Source: Cloacimonetes bacterium SCGC AAA252-N17
GTDB lineage: Bacteria > Cloacimonadota > Cloacimonadia > JGIOTU-2
Direction of reading: 5' to 3'
Length of the DNA stretch: 64,000 bases
Assembly: GCA_000404785.1 (NCBI GenBank)
Contig: ASNI01000004.1
Location: forward strand, 1 to 64,000
Part shown: one piece after another, positions 37,033 through 45,134 of the stretch
How positions within the stretch are numbered: position 1 is the first letter of the stretch
Layout: every line of letters starts with the position of its first letter
Made by a program: the position numbers and the translations under genes
Notes under the pieces: generated by a model
What the model saw: only the letters and a program-made list of their open reading frames with translations
The model's database searches: none
What the model was told of the DNA's origin: nothing

Positions 37033-37072
37033 ATATGGGAGGTTGGAATTGATGCCTGCCTCCCATATTTTT
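37033..37072 (+). terminator. Terminator after the pilin gene
   Basis: ATATGGGAGG (37033-37042) pairs with CCTCCCATAT (37059-37068), followed by TTTTC. It probably lets the pilin be made in excess over the machinery genes by partial readthrough. Confidence 0.8.
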
Positions 37073-37137
37073 CTTATTTACAGATTCCATGACAGAATGG
37101 ACCGTAACAACCATAGGTTAATAAAAAGTAAGTAGCT

Positions 37138-38490
37138 ATGTTAAAAGAATATCGCTATCAAGGTATATCACTTAGTGGTAAAACCATACAAGGTATAGTA
37201 TTAGCACATAACAATTCAAAATCTAAAGAGTTAATTAAAGGGCTTGCTTCCAAACATAGATTACGAATCAATTCCATACTTCCTAAGAAAAAATTTATTT
37301 ATGTAGTAAAGCTGCCAAATGGGAAGAAGATAAGAGGTAGGCAGGCAGCATTTACCAAGCAGGAAGTAGCAGATGCCCTTGCAAAGATTGGATATCATAA
37401 TGCAAAAATCCAACCCGTTCTTTTTGATATAAAACGCAAGCCATCTTCTGCAGATATAATGATGTTTGTTAATCTTAGTTCATTCCTGTTAAAAGAAAAG
37501 ATGGCGTATGACAAGATTCTTCGTATGTTGGCAGACGAAGAATCAAATCCTACATTAAAGGAAACCCTAAAGAAGATTGAAAGCCAGTTAAAATCTGGCA
37601 AAGAAGGTTCAGAAGTTTTTGCACGCTTTTCTGATATTTTTGGGAAATTCCCTGCTTATATGCTTGGCTTGGCAACCAAAAGTGGTAATATGGCAGAAGT
37701 CTACGATGCTACTGCAAAGTTCATGGAACGTGATCAGGAATATAAAAAAAGTATGAAACAAGCATTGATTGCTCCAGCTCTCACAGTATTGGCTACAATA
37801 GCAGCATGCGTATGGTATATTGTTTCTATTTTCCCGGCAACTGCAAATCTATTTATCAAATTTAATATAGAAGTTCCCCCTATGACAGCAGCAACCTTAA
37901 GAATGAGTAATTATTTAGGGGCTAATTGGTGGCGGATGCTTCTTCTTATTATTATACCTGTAATGATAATTTTGCGATGGTGGAAAACTCCAAAAGGGAT
38001 GGTATGGAGAGATAGGTTTTTAATTAAGTTACCAATTGTAGGACATCTTTTGCATAAATCAAGCATTGAGATATTTTTTAGAGTTTTTTCTGCTATCTAT
38101 GCAGGAGCGGCTGATAATATAGCGACATTACAAGCTTCTGCAGAAGCTTGCAGGAATGCTTACATGGAAAAAGGGGTTAAGGAGATAACAATTCCACTTA
38201 TGCTGAAAGAAGGTATGTCATTAGTGCCAGCCCTTGCAACTGCCGATGTTTTTAACAGAACCACATTAAGCAGGTTGAGAACAGGAGTAGAGACAGGGAA
38301 TGTTCTGCAAGCTGCCCAGCAGATTGCCCTATTCTATGAAAAAGAAACAACATACAAGATAAAGAATATAATTCAATATGTTCAGACTATAGTTGGTGCT
38401 TTTATAGCACTGGCAATTACCATCTTAACCATAGTTTCCGCAGAAGTTGCCTTTGTATCACCTCCCATACCGGGAATAAGTGGAATGTAA
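37138..38490 (+). CDS. Pilus inner-membrane platform protein (PilC/GspF family)
   Basis: 450 aa. Two T2SSF-type domains, each with cytoplasmic helices followed by a membrane segment; three membrane helices in all (around 220, 265 and 425). Before them is a less usual N-terminal part of about 100 residues (YRYQGISLSGKTIQGIV). It should connect the ATPase to the growing pilus. No separate ribosome site of strength; reading through the pilin terminator is expected. Confidence 0.85.
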   Translation: MLKEYRYQGISLSGKTIQGIVLAHNNSKSKELIKGLASKHRLRINSILPKKKFIYVVKLPNGKKIRGRQAAFTKQEVADALAKIGYHNAKIQPVLFDIKRKPSSADIMMFVNLSSFLLKEKMAYDKILRMLADEESNPTLKETLKKIESQLKSGKEGSEVFARFSDIFGKFPAYMLGLATKSGNMAEVYDATAKFMERDQEYKKSMKQALIAPALTVLATIAACVWYIVSIFPATANLFIKFNIEVPPMTAATLRMSNYLGANWWRMLLLIIIPVMIILRWWKTPKGMVWRDRFLIKLPIVGHLLHKSSIEIFFRVFSAIYAGAADNIATLQASAEACRNAYMEKGVKEITIPLMLKEGMSLVPALATADVFNRTTLSRLRTGVETGNVLQAAQQIALFYEKETTYKIKNIIQYVQTIVGAFIALAITILTIVSAEVAFVSPPIPGISGM

Positions 38491-38521
38491 ATTAAGTCAT
38501 TTGTAATTTGTAATTTATCCT

Positions 38522-38592
38522 CGTTCCCAATCCCCAATTGAATTGGGGATTGGGAACGAAGTGAATGGGTTACCAAACTGGATTTGGTAACC
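38522..38592. repeat. Two strong palindromes between pilC and pilB
   Basis: CGTTCCCAATCCCCAATT / AATTGGGGATTGGGAACG (18-bp perfect stem, one-base loop, 38522-38558), then GGTTACCAAA-CTGGA-TTTGGTAACC (38568-38592). They could slow ribosomes or polymerase, or stabilise mRNA ends. There is no T run. Confidence 0.8.
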
Positions 38593-38613
38593 AGAAATGT
38601 AAAAAAGAAAAAT

Positions 38614-40398
38614 ATGTTAGGAAAATCAAGATTAGGTCAAGTTCTCATTGAACGAGGAATAGTTGATAAAGAAACGCTTAATAAAGCATTTCTAATTCAA
38701 GCTGATGAGGATCCGGAAAATCCAAGAAGGTTAGAAGAGATTTTAGTTTCTGACCTCAAAGTAGACCATGATGCTATCTTTGGCTTATTAGCAGACCTTT
38801 ATGCCTTCCGAACTATAAATATTGACCCCGAACAGGTAGATACGAAGCAGATAAAAAATACAAAAGAGATACTATCAAAATTTCCCGAAGATTTTAAAAG
38901 AGAACTAATATATAAAAAGGTTTTACCATATCAAATATCTTATGGTCGCAGGGATAAACTCCTGGTCTTATCTGCAAATCCTACTGAAAAAATTGTGGAA
39001 AAAATCCCTTTACTCACTGAGTTCAAAAAATATGAAGTAGTTTATTGTCGACTAAGGACTTTAGAGGAACTTATTGACCTGATAGCTCCGCAACAAAATG
39101 AGTTTCTAGAACTTTTAGAAGAGGCAAGCGAACAGATAGAAGAGGTAAGGGAGCCAGGACGCATAACAGGAATTGATGAATATGCATTAGATGACGAAAT
39201 CAACAAAAGTCTTTTAGTAAATCTTTATGAAGGCTGCCTTATAGAAGCGGTACGAAAAGATGCGAGTGATATCCATATCATTCCATTTCAAAGGTCCAAT
39301 GTAGATATCTATTTTAGGATTGATGGCAAGCTCCATCTCTGGCATCGTCAGGAAAATACCGAACCAGAAGCTATGGCAGCTGTAGTAAAAGACCGCACCA
39401 CAGGGATTGATAGATTTGAAAGGGATACAGCACAGGATGGCTTTGCACAACGAATCGTAGATGACCACCTGATTCGCTTCCGTGTCTCTGTACTGCCAAT
39501 GATATCTCAAGAATACGAAAGAAGATTTGAGAGCATTGCAATCAGGGTGGTAGATGACAGGAAAGTTATCACAGATTTAAAAGAATTAGGATTTCAAAAA
39601 CAAGCAGAAAAGGATTTTCTTAAAGCAATAAATACATCCAAGGGGATTGTAATAGTTACAGGACCAACAGGTAGTGGAAAGAGTACAACCTTAATGGCTG
39701 CACTTTATCATGTGTTAGACCCCTCAAAAAATGTACTTACATGCGAAGACCCTGTAGAATATGTGATTAGAGGGGCAAGGCAGTTAAAAATTGGACATAA
39801 GCTTAGCTTTGAAAACGCAGTTCGTTCTATTCTAAGACATGACCCTGATATCGTTATGGTCGGTGAAATCAGAGATAAAATTACCGCTGATGTTGCGGTT
39901 AAACTTGCTAACACAGGTCATCTGACATTTTCTACACTTCATACCAATGATGCACCAAGTGCCATATCAAGACTCTATAAAATGGGAGTAGAACCATTCC
40001 TCCTGGCTTATGCTATAAATATTATAGTAGCACAAAGACTCGTAAGAAAACTATGTCCACACTGCAAGAAACCATTATCTAAAGAAAAGTATCAAGCAGC
40101 TCTTGATTTAGGATTAACAGAAGAGGACTTAAAATCTGGTAAAATCTTTGAAGCTGGTAAAGGATGTAAAAAGTGCACAGAAGGATATAGGGGAAGAATC
40201 AATATCTGTGAAGCATTATATTTTAGCCCTGAGATAAGAAAATCTATTGTGAAAGCTGGAACTGAGATTTATGAGGAAAAGATAAGACAAATTGCAGAAA
40301 GCCAGGGAATGTTATCACTTCGCCAATCTGGATTAGAAAGAATTAGAGAAGGGCTCACTACTATATCAGAAGTGGCTTATGCTACCTCAGAGGATTAA
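38614..40398 (+). CDS. Pilus assembly / type II secretion ATPase (PilB/GspE family)
   Basis: About 594 aa. MshEN-type N-terminal domain (RLGQVLIERGIVDKETL), then the hexameric ATPase: Walker A GPTGSGKSTT, Asp box, Walker B PDIVMVGEIRD, His box (GHLTFSTLHTND) and the tetracysteine zinc site (CPHCKK ... GCKKC). The start is the ATG at 38614; in-frame TTG at 38584 lies in the hairpin. This is the extension motor. Length and domains are as in PilB. Confidence 0.92.
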   Translation: MLGKSRLGQVLIERGIVDKETLNKAFLIQADEDPENPRRLEEILVSDLKVDHDAIFGLLADLYAFRTINIDPEQVDTKQIKNTKEILSKFPEDFKRELIYKKVLPYQISYGRRDKLLVLSANPTEKIVEKIPLLTEFKKYEVVYCRLRTLEELIDLIAPQQNEFLELLEEASEQIEEVREPGRITGIDEYALDDEINKSLLVNLYEGCLIEAVRKDASDIHIIPFQRSNVDIYFRIDGKLHLWHRQENTEPEAMAAVVKDRTTGIDRFERDTAQDGFAQRIVDDHLIRFRVSVLPMISQEYERRFESIAIRVVDDRKVITDLKELGFQKQAEKDFLKAINTSKGIVIVTGPTGSGKSTTLMAALYHVLDPSKNVLTCEDPVEYVIRGARQLKIGHKLSFENAVRSILRHDPDIVMVGEIRDKITADVAVKLANTGHLTFSTLHTNDAPSAISRLYKMGVEPFLLAYAINIIVAQRLVRKLCPHCKKPLSKEKYQAALDLGLTEEDLKSGKIFEAGKGCKKCTEGYRGRINICEALYFSPEIRKSIVKAGTEIYEEKIRQIAESQGMLSLRQSGLERIREGLTTISEVAYATSED

Positions 40399-40401
40399 AT
40401 A

Positions 40402-40812
40402 ATGAATACAGGTCAGATGCTTGCTCTCATTTTTGCGATTGCACTTTTTGCCACTATTGTGATGACTGTAAACTACTCTCTGCTCAGTCAATCCGAACTG
40501 GTTTATAGGGGAATGTATATAACCCAGGGACAAAACATATCGGAGAAATACTTTGATAAAATAGAAGCGGAAGCTATAGTATCAAATCCACCAATAGTTC
40601 CATTTGATTTCATTGGAGCTAGTTATCCTAATACAACTGTTTCTCTGGGTAGTGTTAATTATGAAGTATATATCTCTACTCAATATACAGATTCATTAGG
40701 AACACCAATGGGATTTCCCACAGATTTTCAACGAGTAGATATTAAGATATATTGTGTTGGATTACTCGACACAATAAGGTTCAACAGATTGTTTGGTAAG
40801 GTAGATTTATAG
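40402..40812 (+). CDS. Minor pilin-like protein
   Basis: 136 aa. MNTG followed by a hydrophobic helix QMLALIFAIALFATIVMTVN, then a small extracytoplasmic domain. Gly at -1 could be a cleavage site, but no Glu at position 5 and no GFTLIE. It follows pilB by three bases and precedes another protein of the same kind. Likely a minor pseudopilin that starts the fibre, by position rather than by sequence. Confidence 0.6.
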   Translation: MNTGQMLALIFAIALFATIVMTVNYSLLSQSELVYRGMYITQGQNISEKYFDKIEAEAIVSNPPIVPFDFIGASYPNTTVSLGSVNYEVYISTQYTDSLGTPMGFPTDFQRVDIKIYCVGLLDTIRFNRLFGKVDL

Positions 40813-40819
40813 GTGAGAG

Positions 40820-41392
40820 ATGAGTAGTTTATTAGATGCTATTGGTGCTGTGGCTATCGGTGGATTATTCTTGGTTACTATGTTTACCACCCTTTTTAAT
40901 GTGCAGGTTACAGGTCAGAATATCGGTTTACAGGTAACACTTAATCAATGTGCTGATGTAATATGTGACGAACTGGATAATTATTTGGGAAAAGTTTGCA
41001 TTGATGTGACTGGTTCCGGGTCTGATACAATAATGGTTGCTGCATCTGACTCTTTTAAGTTTTGCTCTAACTGGGATGTATTTGCTGATATTACTACCTC
41101 AAGTGAAAATGTAATAAAAATTGCTCTGGGAGATAGTACGCATATTGGCTACCCAATGGAAGTTACTCAAAATGGTATTTTAGTATCAGGTACTGATATA
41201 CCACTCTGGTTGAAAAGTATGAAATTTACTTATTATGATGTGGATGAGAATGAAACATTTATCCTAAAGGACATCCGTTCTGTTAAAGTGGAGATGGAAT
41301 TTTTCCATGAGGGCTCTTTAGTTGGGCCTGGCGAAAGAAATATAAATACAAAAATTATCTTCTGGAAATATTTTAAAAATTTGTATCCATGA
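40820..41392 (+). CDS. Minor pilin-like membrane-anchored protein
   Basis: 190 aa. N-terminal hydrophobic helix (LLDAIGAVAIGGLFLVTMFTTLFN), a Cys-containing region (NQCADVICDELDNYLGKVC) and a beta-rich C-terminal part. Pattern as in pseudopilins of the GspJ/PilW type, again without the canonical leader. It lies eight bases after the previous gene. Function by position. Confidence 0.55.
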   Translation: MSSLLDAIGAVAIGGLFLVTMFTTLFNVQVTGQNIGLQVTLNQCADVICDELDNYLGKVCIDVTGSGSDTIMVAASDSFKFCSNWDVFADITTSSENVIKIALGDSTHIGYPMEVTQNGILVSGTDIPLWLKSMKFTYYDVDENETFILKDIRSVKVEMEFFHEGSLVGPGERNINTKIIFWKYFKNLYP

Positions 41393-41681
41393 TAAAGCAA
41401 TTAACAATCAATCAATTAAAAGATTGACATAAATTTGGTAATTTTTATCTATGTAGAGTTATTAGGCTAGGTTCGAGCTTATCCCGAACCCACGAAAATT
41501 AAAAGATGAACAGGATAAATTTGTTGGTGAATAATGTTTAAGAACCCAAAAGTATATTTAGTGTTTGTCCGTAAAATAAAAACCTTGGTATCCCAATATG
41601 TCGGGATGCAATGGTTGATTTGTTCATTATTTATTCCCTATATATCAGGGATAAATCTGATACAGCGAATAGGAGGATAAA
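41393..41681. other. Non-coding gap inside the pilus locus
   Basis: It holds three small hairpins: GGTTCG/CGAACC near 41470-41490, TCCCAATATGTCGGGA at 41591-41606 (a member of the dispersed palindrome family) and TCCCT/AGGGA near 41636. The last 20 bases provide the AGGAGG site of the next gene. A promoter could be here but none is clear. Confidence 0.5.
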
Positions 41682-42584
41682 ATGGGAAAGTCTTTATTTA
41701 TAGGCGTCTTGGTACTTACAGTCATTTTTGCAGCAATTACTATCACTGTACAAAGACATTCAAGTAAAGTTCCAGAAATGCTATCTGTGAACCTGGCTGA
41801 GCAGCAGGCAGCAAACCTTGCTGCTTATGCCTTAGGTTATGGTATAAATAAGCTTCTTGATGGTAATGTCACTTTTTGCGATAGTATAAATGGATATATT
41901 GATGATTTTACTCCATTAGAAGTTTTGGATGGTTCAATTGATAGCATCAAATTTACTAATGAATCAGATGGTTCAATTCGTATTAACTCGTATGTAACTT
42001 ATAATATCAATGATAAAACTGTTAATCACCAGAGTGAAGCAAATTTTTCATTCATTATTGATGATGAAGCTGAATCAAATATTACATCTGCTCTTGTTTA
42101 TGGTGGCTCTATTACTATCCATGCAAAAGCTGTTATTACGGGAGAATTAACTGAAACTACAGAATTTAATTTTGAAGAAGTGTTTGGACTAACTGAACAG
42201 GAAGTTAAGGATGAAGCAATAAGTAATGATGCATTTATTATAAATCCAGAAAATAATACACCAATGCCAGACAGCCTTACATGGATAGAATTTGAGGGGG
42301 GTGACAGCCTCTTCAAAATTACAAATGATTGGACTGGTGCTGGCATATTAATTATTAAGGGAAATCTAAAGTGTACGGCACACACAACTTTTAATGGCAT
42401 TCTGGTTGTCTTTGGTACATTAGACATTACAGCACATTCAAATATTACTGGTTCTGTGTTTGTCGTGGGTGATACCAGTTTGGGAGCTCATGCTACTATT
42501 ACTTTTGATGGTGATATAGTGGCTACAGCTTTGGAAAGTTTACCGTTTAATGTTTCTTGCAAGATTATCAGCTGGAAAGAATAA
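41682..42584 (+). CDS. PilX-like pilus protein with beta-helix C-terminal part
   Basis: 300 aa. MGKS then a hydrophobic helix (LFIGVLVLTVIFAAITITVQ), a linker, and from about 140 a region with repeated short strands: ALVYGGSITIHAKAVITG, GILIIKGNLKCTAHTTFNG, ILVVFGTLDITAHSNITG, SVFVVGDTSLGAHATITF. Such turns look like a right-handed beta helix, as in bactofilins and PilX-type proteins. AGGAGG precedes the ATG. Probably a tip or minor component facing outside, or an anchor to the wall. Confidence 0.6.
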   Translation: MGKSLFIGVLVLTVIFAAITITVQRHSSKVPEMLSVNLAEQQAANLAAYALGYGINKLLDGNVTFCDSINGYIDDFTPLEVLDGSIDSIKFTNESDGSIRINSYVTYNINDKTVNHQSEANFSFIIDDEAESNITSALVYGGSITIHAKAVITGELTETTEFNFEEVFGLTEQEVKDEAISNDAFIINPENNTPMPDSLTWIEFEGGDSLFKITNDWTGAGILIIKGNLKCTAHTTFNGILVVFGTLDITAHSNITGSVFVVGDTSLGAHATITFDGDIVATALESLPFNVSCKIISWKE

Positions 42585-42690
42585 TAAAAAATTTTATTCC
42601 CTTATAAGCTTATTGAATTCGTAATACGGGTTGGTGCAGAATGTTGTGATAACCTATAATATTAATAATAGTATATTAAAGAGGAAAAAA

Positions 42691-43602
42691 ATGGATAAAT
42701 TACAATTTACTGAAACAGAAAAAAGTATGTACAATTGGTGGTCAAAAATCCGCTGGTTTATGGTAATTATCCTTTTTGCCATAGGTGTTTTGCGGGTTCA
42801 GCAAACTCCACAGACCTATCCGATTATTATCTTTGTTATTGTATTTTTGGGAATATGTATCTTAAATCTTCTTTTTCATTTGCAAATTATTAAGACCACT
42901 AACATTATTGGAGCGTTTCAAATCGTTCTGGATATTGTATTTGCTACCATGGTTGTTCATTTGACTGGTGGGCTTGAAAGTTCTTTTGTATGGATTTACC
43001 TAATAGGAGTGATTACTGCCAGTTTGGCATTAACAAAATCGGGCGGCTTTATCGCAGCCTCGATAGGTGGTATGTGTCTATTGGTGTTGATTCTTTTTTA
43101 TAATTTTAAATGGCTGATTCCAGTTAATGGTTCGGCTTTTGATGTTGATATATCGTCACAGACCATCTTTCTGATTTCCTATGTAGGTCTTTTTACTACC
43201 ATAGCCTTTATTGCGAATTTTATTAGTGATATGGTAAGAAACCTTTCATGGGAAGTTCGGACTAATGAGGAGAAATTTAGCCAGCAAGAAAATACACTAT
43301 TGGAAATGCAAAAAGAAATCGTTGAAAATAAGAAAGACATTGGAAAGTATAAAGAAGTTGTTAAAACAGCCGCTTCACTCGCTGGCATAGACCATGACAT
43401 AAATAATCCCCTTAGTGTTATTTCTTTGTCATTAAGCAGGGTAAAAAAAGCTGCTGCGGAATATGAGGACGAAAAACTTGCTAAGACTGGCAATCAAATA
43501 ACAGAAGCTATCAATAGAATAAATAGTATACTAACAAGATTGCAAGAGTTAAAAAAGTTAGAATTAATTAAAGAGGAAAGAAAAAAGCAAAAACAGGATT
43601 AA
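42691..43602 (+). CDS. PilS-like membrane protein with histidine phosphotransfer helix, no ATPase domain
   Basis: 303 aa. Six hydrophobic helices (about 20-180), as in PilS, a coiled coil, then an H-box (AGIDHDINNPLSVI, H235) and dimerisation helices, then the stop. The usual GHKL ATP-binding domain is missing; the next gene starts four bases after the stop, so there is no leftover coding sequence. It could accept phosphate from another kinase or act as a scaffold. The ATG at 42691 has GAGG six bases upstream; an ATG-less longer frame adds 20 residues. Confidence 0.75.
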   Translation: MDKLQFTETEKSMYNWWSKIRWFMVIILFAIGVLRVQQTPQTYPIIIFVIVFLGICILNLLFHLQIIKTTNIIGAFQIVLDIVFATMVVHLTGGLESSFVWIYLIGVITASLALTKSGGFIAASIGGMCLLVLILFYNFKWLIPVNGSAFDVDISSQTIFLISYVGLFTTIAFIANFISDMVRNLSWEVRTNEEKFSQQENTLLEMQKEIVENKKDIGKYKEVVKTAASLAGIDHDINNPLSVISLSLSRVKKAAAEYEDEKLAKTGNQITEAINRINSILTRLQELKKLELIKEERKKQKQD

Positions 43603-43606
43603 TACT

Positions 43607-44461
43607 ATGAAAAAAAATATTTTAATCGTTGATGATGAACAAAATATAAGAGAACTTTGTAAAGAGTTTCTTGAGGAAGAGGGATATAAGGTTTCGCTTG
43701 CTGTTGATGGTCAAGACGCTTTAGATAAAATGGAATATGATGATTTTGATCTATTTCTTGTTGATATGGCTATGCCCCGTATGGGTGGATTTGAATTAAT
43801 GAAGATGATTAAGAAGAAACAACCCTTTGCGGTGATAATTATATTGACCGGCTTTCCCAGTATTGAGGATGCGGTCAGGACGATCCGTGCTGGTGCATTT
43901 CACTACATAACCAAGCCTACTAATGCAGAGGAACTTCTTGAGGTTGTTAAAAAAGGATTAGAATATTCAGAAGATTTATATGGTCCTCTTCAAAAAGTCT
44001 TTGAACCTTTGTCAGAAACCGTCCACAAAAGAGGCCCAATTATATTGCATGGATTTTCTCCTGAAGATAAAACAGATTTTCTATCCTTGGGCAGCCTGTG
44101 TGAATATGATGTTGGCGTAAACATTCCTATAGGTGATAAAAAATCTGGTTCAATTATTTTAGTTGATCGCGGTGAAGTCTCAGTTTGGCTTAATAATACA
44201 ATTGTAGATTATCTCCAAAAATGGGATACATATGGTGAGGAACGCCTTATTTTAGCTGAATCTTTAATTACTAAACTTCGTGCTGAAACTGCTGTTAGGG
44301 TTAGATATTTTGACCGTAAAAAGATGTTAGATTTCTTTGCATACAAAGGTGAAAAATTGATGAAAAGATTTATGATTAATCTTATAAATTGTACATTTTC
44401 CAAATGGCGTAAATCCATTCAAAGAATTGTTATGCTGAAACTTGTTACTGGAGAAAAGTGA
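43607..44461 (+). CDS. Response regulator with C-terminal cyclic-nucleotide-binding-like domain
   Basis: 284 aa. Receiver (VDDEQN, phospho-Asp in FLVDMAMP, ILTG, KPTN) to about 120, then a CRP-type beta-roll (about 150-245: VNIPIGDKKSGSIILVDRGEVSVWL, WDTYGEERLI, RAETAVRVRYF). No helix-turn-helix is evident at the end. It may couple phosphorylation and a nucleotide signal to the pilus motor, as the motor ATPase gene follows. The phosphate-binding PBC residues are not clearly conserved. Confidence 0.75.
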   Translation: MKKNILIVDDEQNIRELCKEFLEEEGYKVSLAVDGQDALDKMEYDDFDLFLVDMAMPRMGGFELMKMIKKKQPFAVIIILTGFPSIEDAVRTIRAGAFHYITKPTNAEELLEVVKKGLEYSEDLYGPLQKVFEPLSETVHKRGPIILHGFSPEDKTDFLSLGSLCEYDVGVNIPIGDKKSGSIILVDRGEVSVWLNNTIVDYLQKWDTYGEERLILAESLITKLRAETAVRVRYFDRKKMLDFFAYKGEKLMKRFMINLINCTFSKWRKSIQRIVMLKLVTGEK

Positions 44462-44464
44462 AGA

Positions 44465-44552
44465 ATATCGTATATCGTCAATCGGTTGGGCAACTCGAAA
44501 CGGTTGACGGATACCGGAAAACGGCACGTCTGCCGATTGACGCAAGACGATT
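44465..44552 (+). repeat. 88-bp direct repeat, copy 1
   Basis: Matches 44992-45079 except at four positions. It flanks the four-helix-bundle gene on its left and lies directly after the response regulator stop. Confidence 0.9.
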
Positions 44553-44584
44553 CGACCTACGCAACTGAATAACGAAAGGAAGAT

Positions 44585-44992
44585 ATGGAAAAGAAGCCAA
44601 TAAGAAGTTTTCACGACTTGGATGTTTACCAAAACTCTTATGAAGCGATGCGTTCTGTGTTTAACGAAATATTACCAAAACTGCCTGCAGAAGAAAAATA
44701 TGATTTGGTAGATCAATTACGGAGATCAAGCAAGGCAATTCCTCGCCTTATTGCAGAAGGGCATTCAAAAAGGCATCAGAATCCCGATATATCGGGACAA
44801 AAATATATTGATGATGCAATGGGAGAATCTAATGAAACGATAGTATCTCTCTCTCAGACAAAGGACTTATATGCCAAACATATAGATATTGAAGTATGCA
44901 AAAGGTTAATGGATACTTATGATAAAATTAGCAGGCAGTTATATAATTTAGCATTAGTGTGGACAAAATTTGGTGAAAAAGATAAATTGTGA
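44585..44992 (+). CDS. Four-helix bundle protein (S23/IVP-like)
   Basis: 135 aa. FHDLDVYQNSYEAMRSVF, then LVDQLRRSSKAIPRLIAEG, and MGESNETIVSLSQTKDLY are the marks of the four-helix-bundle family first seen as 23S rRNA intervening sequences. AAGGAAG precedes the ATG. A palindrome (44782-44797) lies in frame and codes for NPDISGQ, where related proteins have a short loop. The gene is bracketed by 88-bp direct repeats, so it looks like a small moveable unit dropped into the pilus operon. Role in the cell is unknown. Confidence 0.85.
   Translation: MEKKPIRSFHDLDVYQNSYEAMRSVFNEILPKLPAEEKYDLVDQLRRSSKAIPRLIAEGHSKRHQNPDISGQKYIDDAMGESNETIVSLSQTKDLYAKHIDIEVCKRLMDTYDKISRQLYNLALVWTKFGEKDKL
44782..44797. 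repeat. Palindrome TCCCGATATATCGGGA inside the S23-like gene
   Basis: Perfect 16-base palindrome in the coding frame. Relatives are at 22750-22765, 41591-41606 and 45080-45095. Confidence 0.75.
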
Positions 44993-45079
44993 TATCGTAT
45001 ATCGTCAATTGGTTGGGCAACTCGAAACGGTTGACGGATACCGGAAAACGACACGTCTGGCGATTTACGCAAGACGATT
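44992..45079 (+). repeat. 88-bp direct repeat, copy 2
   Basis: Starts at the last base of the S23-like stop codon region. It is followed at once by another TCCCGAT/ATCGGGA palindrome (45080-45095) and then by the pilT ribosome site. Confidence 0.9.
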
Positions 45080-45134
45080 TCCCGATTTATCGGGACAACC
45101 GTCCACCGTATAACGAAATATTTATAGGAGAACA

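Noticed and set aside
41461..41500. GGTTCGA-like sequence as a tRNA T-arm
   Set aside because: No acceptor, D or anticodon stems around it; it is only a short hairpin.
44465..45079. Two direct repeats as a CRISPR remnant
   Set aside because: Only two copies, 88 bases long, with a coding gene between them and no cas genes.
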